Assembly: GCF_003261635.1 (NCBI RefSeq)
Contig: NZ_QFXK01000038.1
Location: 124,001 to 188,000 of the forward strand
DNA from: Kribbella monticola
Lineage (GTDB): Bacteria; Actinomycetota; Actinomycetes; Propionibacteriales; Kribbellaceae
Length of the DNA stretch: 64,000 nucleotides
Reading direction: 5' to 3'
Part shown: positions 63,701-64,000 of the stretch, piece after piece
How positions within the stretch are numbered: the stretch's first letter is position 1
Layout: each line of letters starts with the position of its first letter
Translations under genes and position numbers: made by a program
Notes under the pieces: generated by a model
Database searches by the model: none
What the model was told of the DNA's origin: nothing
Seen by the model: only the letters and a program-made list of their open reading frames with translations

Positions 63701-64000
63701 CACTGGTTCGGCGCCCAGCCGGCACCCGCGACAGTCAACGTCTTCGCGCCGTAGGACGCCGTCGGCCCGGATGCCTCGACACTGACCGGATCGAGGTCCA
63801 CCGGCGCGTTCGGAGCGGCCTTAGTCATGCTCAGCGTCAGCGCGAGCTTGCTCGTCGCCACGTCCCAGACCAGGTTGCCGAGTGAGATGTCCGAAGCGTC
63901 GTCGAGCTTCTTCAGCAGGTCCTGCAGCGAGGTGAAGGTCGGCTTCCCTGCCTGGGCAGGATCGGTGATGCCGGGCTGGAACCCGGGTTGCCCGGGACCG
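54716..64000 (-). CDS. Giant RTX-repeat (haemolysin-type Ca-binding) protein; 5' end off window, frameshifted near 3' end
   Basis: About 3,090 codons in the window; the frame enters from the right edge. Residues from the edge to about 1,740 are beta-rich modules with recurring lipocalin/adhesin-like text and a fibronectin-III-like module (about 61.3-61.1 kb, YEYKIVAYQG then TGYKVLRKAPGD). From about 58.76 to 55.38 kb comes an array of GGxGxDxhx repeats (GGRGGDDIIVTGD, LRGGGDADRLWGGSETDVL). Near 55.485 kb the frame breaks; the correct continuation (DDLANGESGGDQVYGDDGED to PVACND) is one frame over. Probably secreted and Ca-binding; no LPXTG or anchor at the C-terminus. Confidence 0.9.
55380..58760 (-). 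repeat. RTX nonapeptide-repeat array within the giant protein gene
   Basis: About 1,120 codons rich in G-G-x-G-x-D motifs spaced in groups, separated by 30-60-residue insertions (for example GGDGKDVLYGQGGEDRAKGD, GGEGVDTIWGQDGADFVSGG). On the DNA this produces the recurring GTCGCCG/GTCGTC texture on the plus strand. Individual units are diverged, so this is a protein-level repeat rather than an exact DNA repeat. Confidence 0.9.
55481..55492. other. Probable single-base deletion (frameshift) in the giant RTX gene
   Basis: The minus-strand text reads ...HAGY then loses frame. Adding one G (as GGC for the broken codon after TAC) restores HAGYGDDLANGESGGD, a normal RTX unit, and joins the two open frames. 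Lesion or sequencing error cannot be told apart. Confidence 0.75.

Overview
The window is a high-GC, gene-dense stretch of an actinobacterial chromosome. GTG and TTG starts are common, many genes overlap by 4 bp (ATGA/GTGA), and the gene set (two GAF-ANTAR regulators, an ECF sigma with zinc-type anti-sigma, NhaA-thioredoxin fusion, DUF6529, CGNR, TreY/TreZ/GlgX) is actinobacterial. The overall flavour is that of Kribbella or a relative; this is an inference from gene content and style, not a proven assignment. No IS element, prophage, CRISPR array or replication origin was found. One tRNA gene (Lys, anticodon TTT) is present.

Layout. 1-13.5 kb: regulator-plus-enzyme pairs (ArsR-like/serine hydrolase, GntR-like/YeiH exporter, LysR/class A beta-lactamase-like), a GH2 glycosidase, an amidohydrolase, a degenerate epoxide hydrolase, a RidA protein, a flavin reductase and a GAF-ANTAR regulator. 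Several divergent promoters carry clear palindromic operators. 13.8-15.4 kb: ECF sigma/anti-sigma operon and a DoxX protein. 15.6-25.6 kb: a tRNA-Lys, then a patchy segment with decayed genes (truncated TetR-like, frameshifted SnoaL-like, an orphan 3' fragment), an aminoglycoside-phosphotransferase-like kinase, a secreted phosphodiesterase-fold hydrolase, an MFS pump and a two-gene GTPase cassette. This segment is bracketed by two copies of a ~105-bp repeat in inverted orientation, one lying just after the tRNA. 25.6-35.2 kb: CDF transporter, secreted beta-propeller, methyltransferase, rhodanese, NhaA-DsbA fusion, ROK repressor, GNAT, CGNR and a zincin-like protein.

35.4-39.9 kb is a peptidoglycan-precursor operon: alanine racemase, D-Ala-D-Ala ligase and VanX-type dipeptidase, all translationally coupled, followed by a short Tat-leader ORF and an amidase with a PLL-like propeller. 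40-47.9 kb: MerR regulator, class V aminotransferase-fold protein, a three-gene redox module (DUF6529 membrane protein, Rieske lipoprotein, secreted-repeat protein), MarR/VOC pair, TMEM175-type channel, GNAT and a penicillin-acylase-family Ntn hydrolase. 48.3-54.6 kb: glgX-treY-treZ operon, which would turn glycogen into trehalose. 54.7-64 kb: one giant RTX-repeat protein, open at the right edge, whose last ~255 codons are in a different frame because of an apparent one-base deletion.

The best candidates for something new are the GTPase plus small-partner cassette (23.7-25.3 kb), the inverted ~105-bp repeat pair, the racemase-ligase-dipeptidase coupling, a small Tyr-rich ORF with a very strong ribosome-binding site (47.9-48.1 kb), and strong over-representation of the palindrome CAGTACTG.
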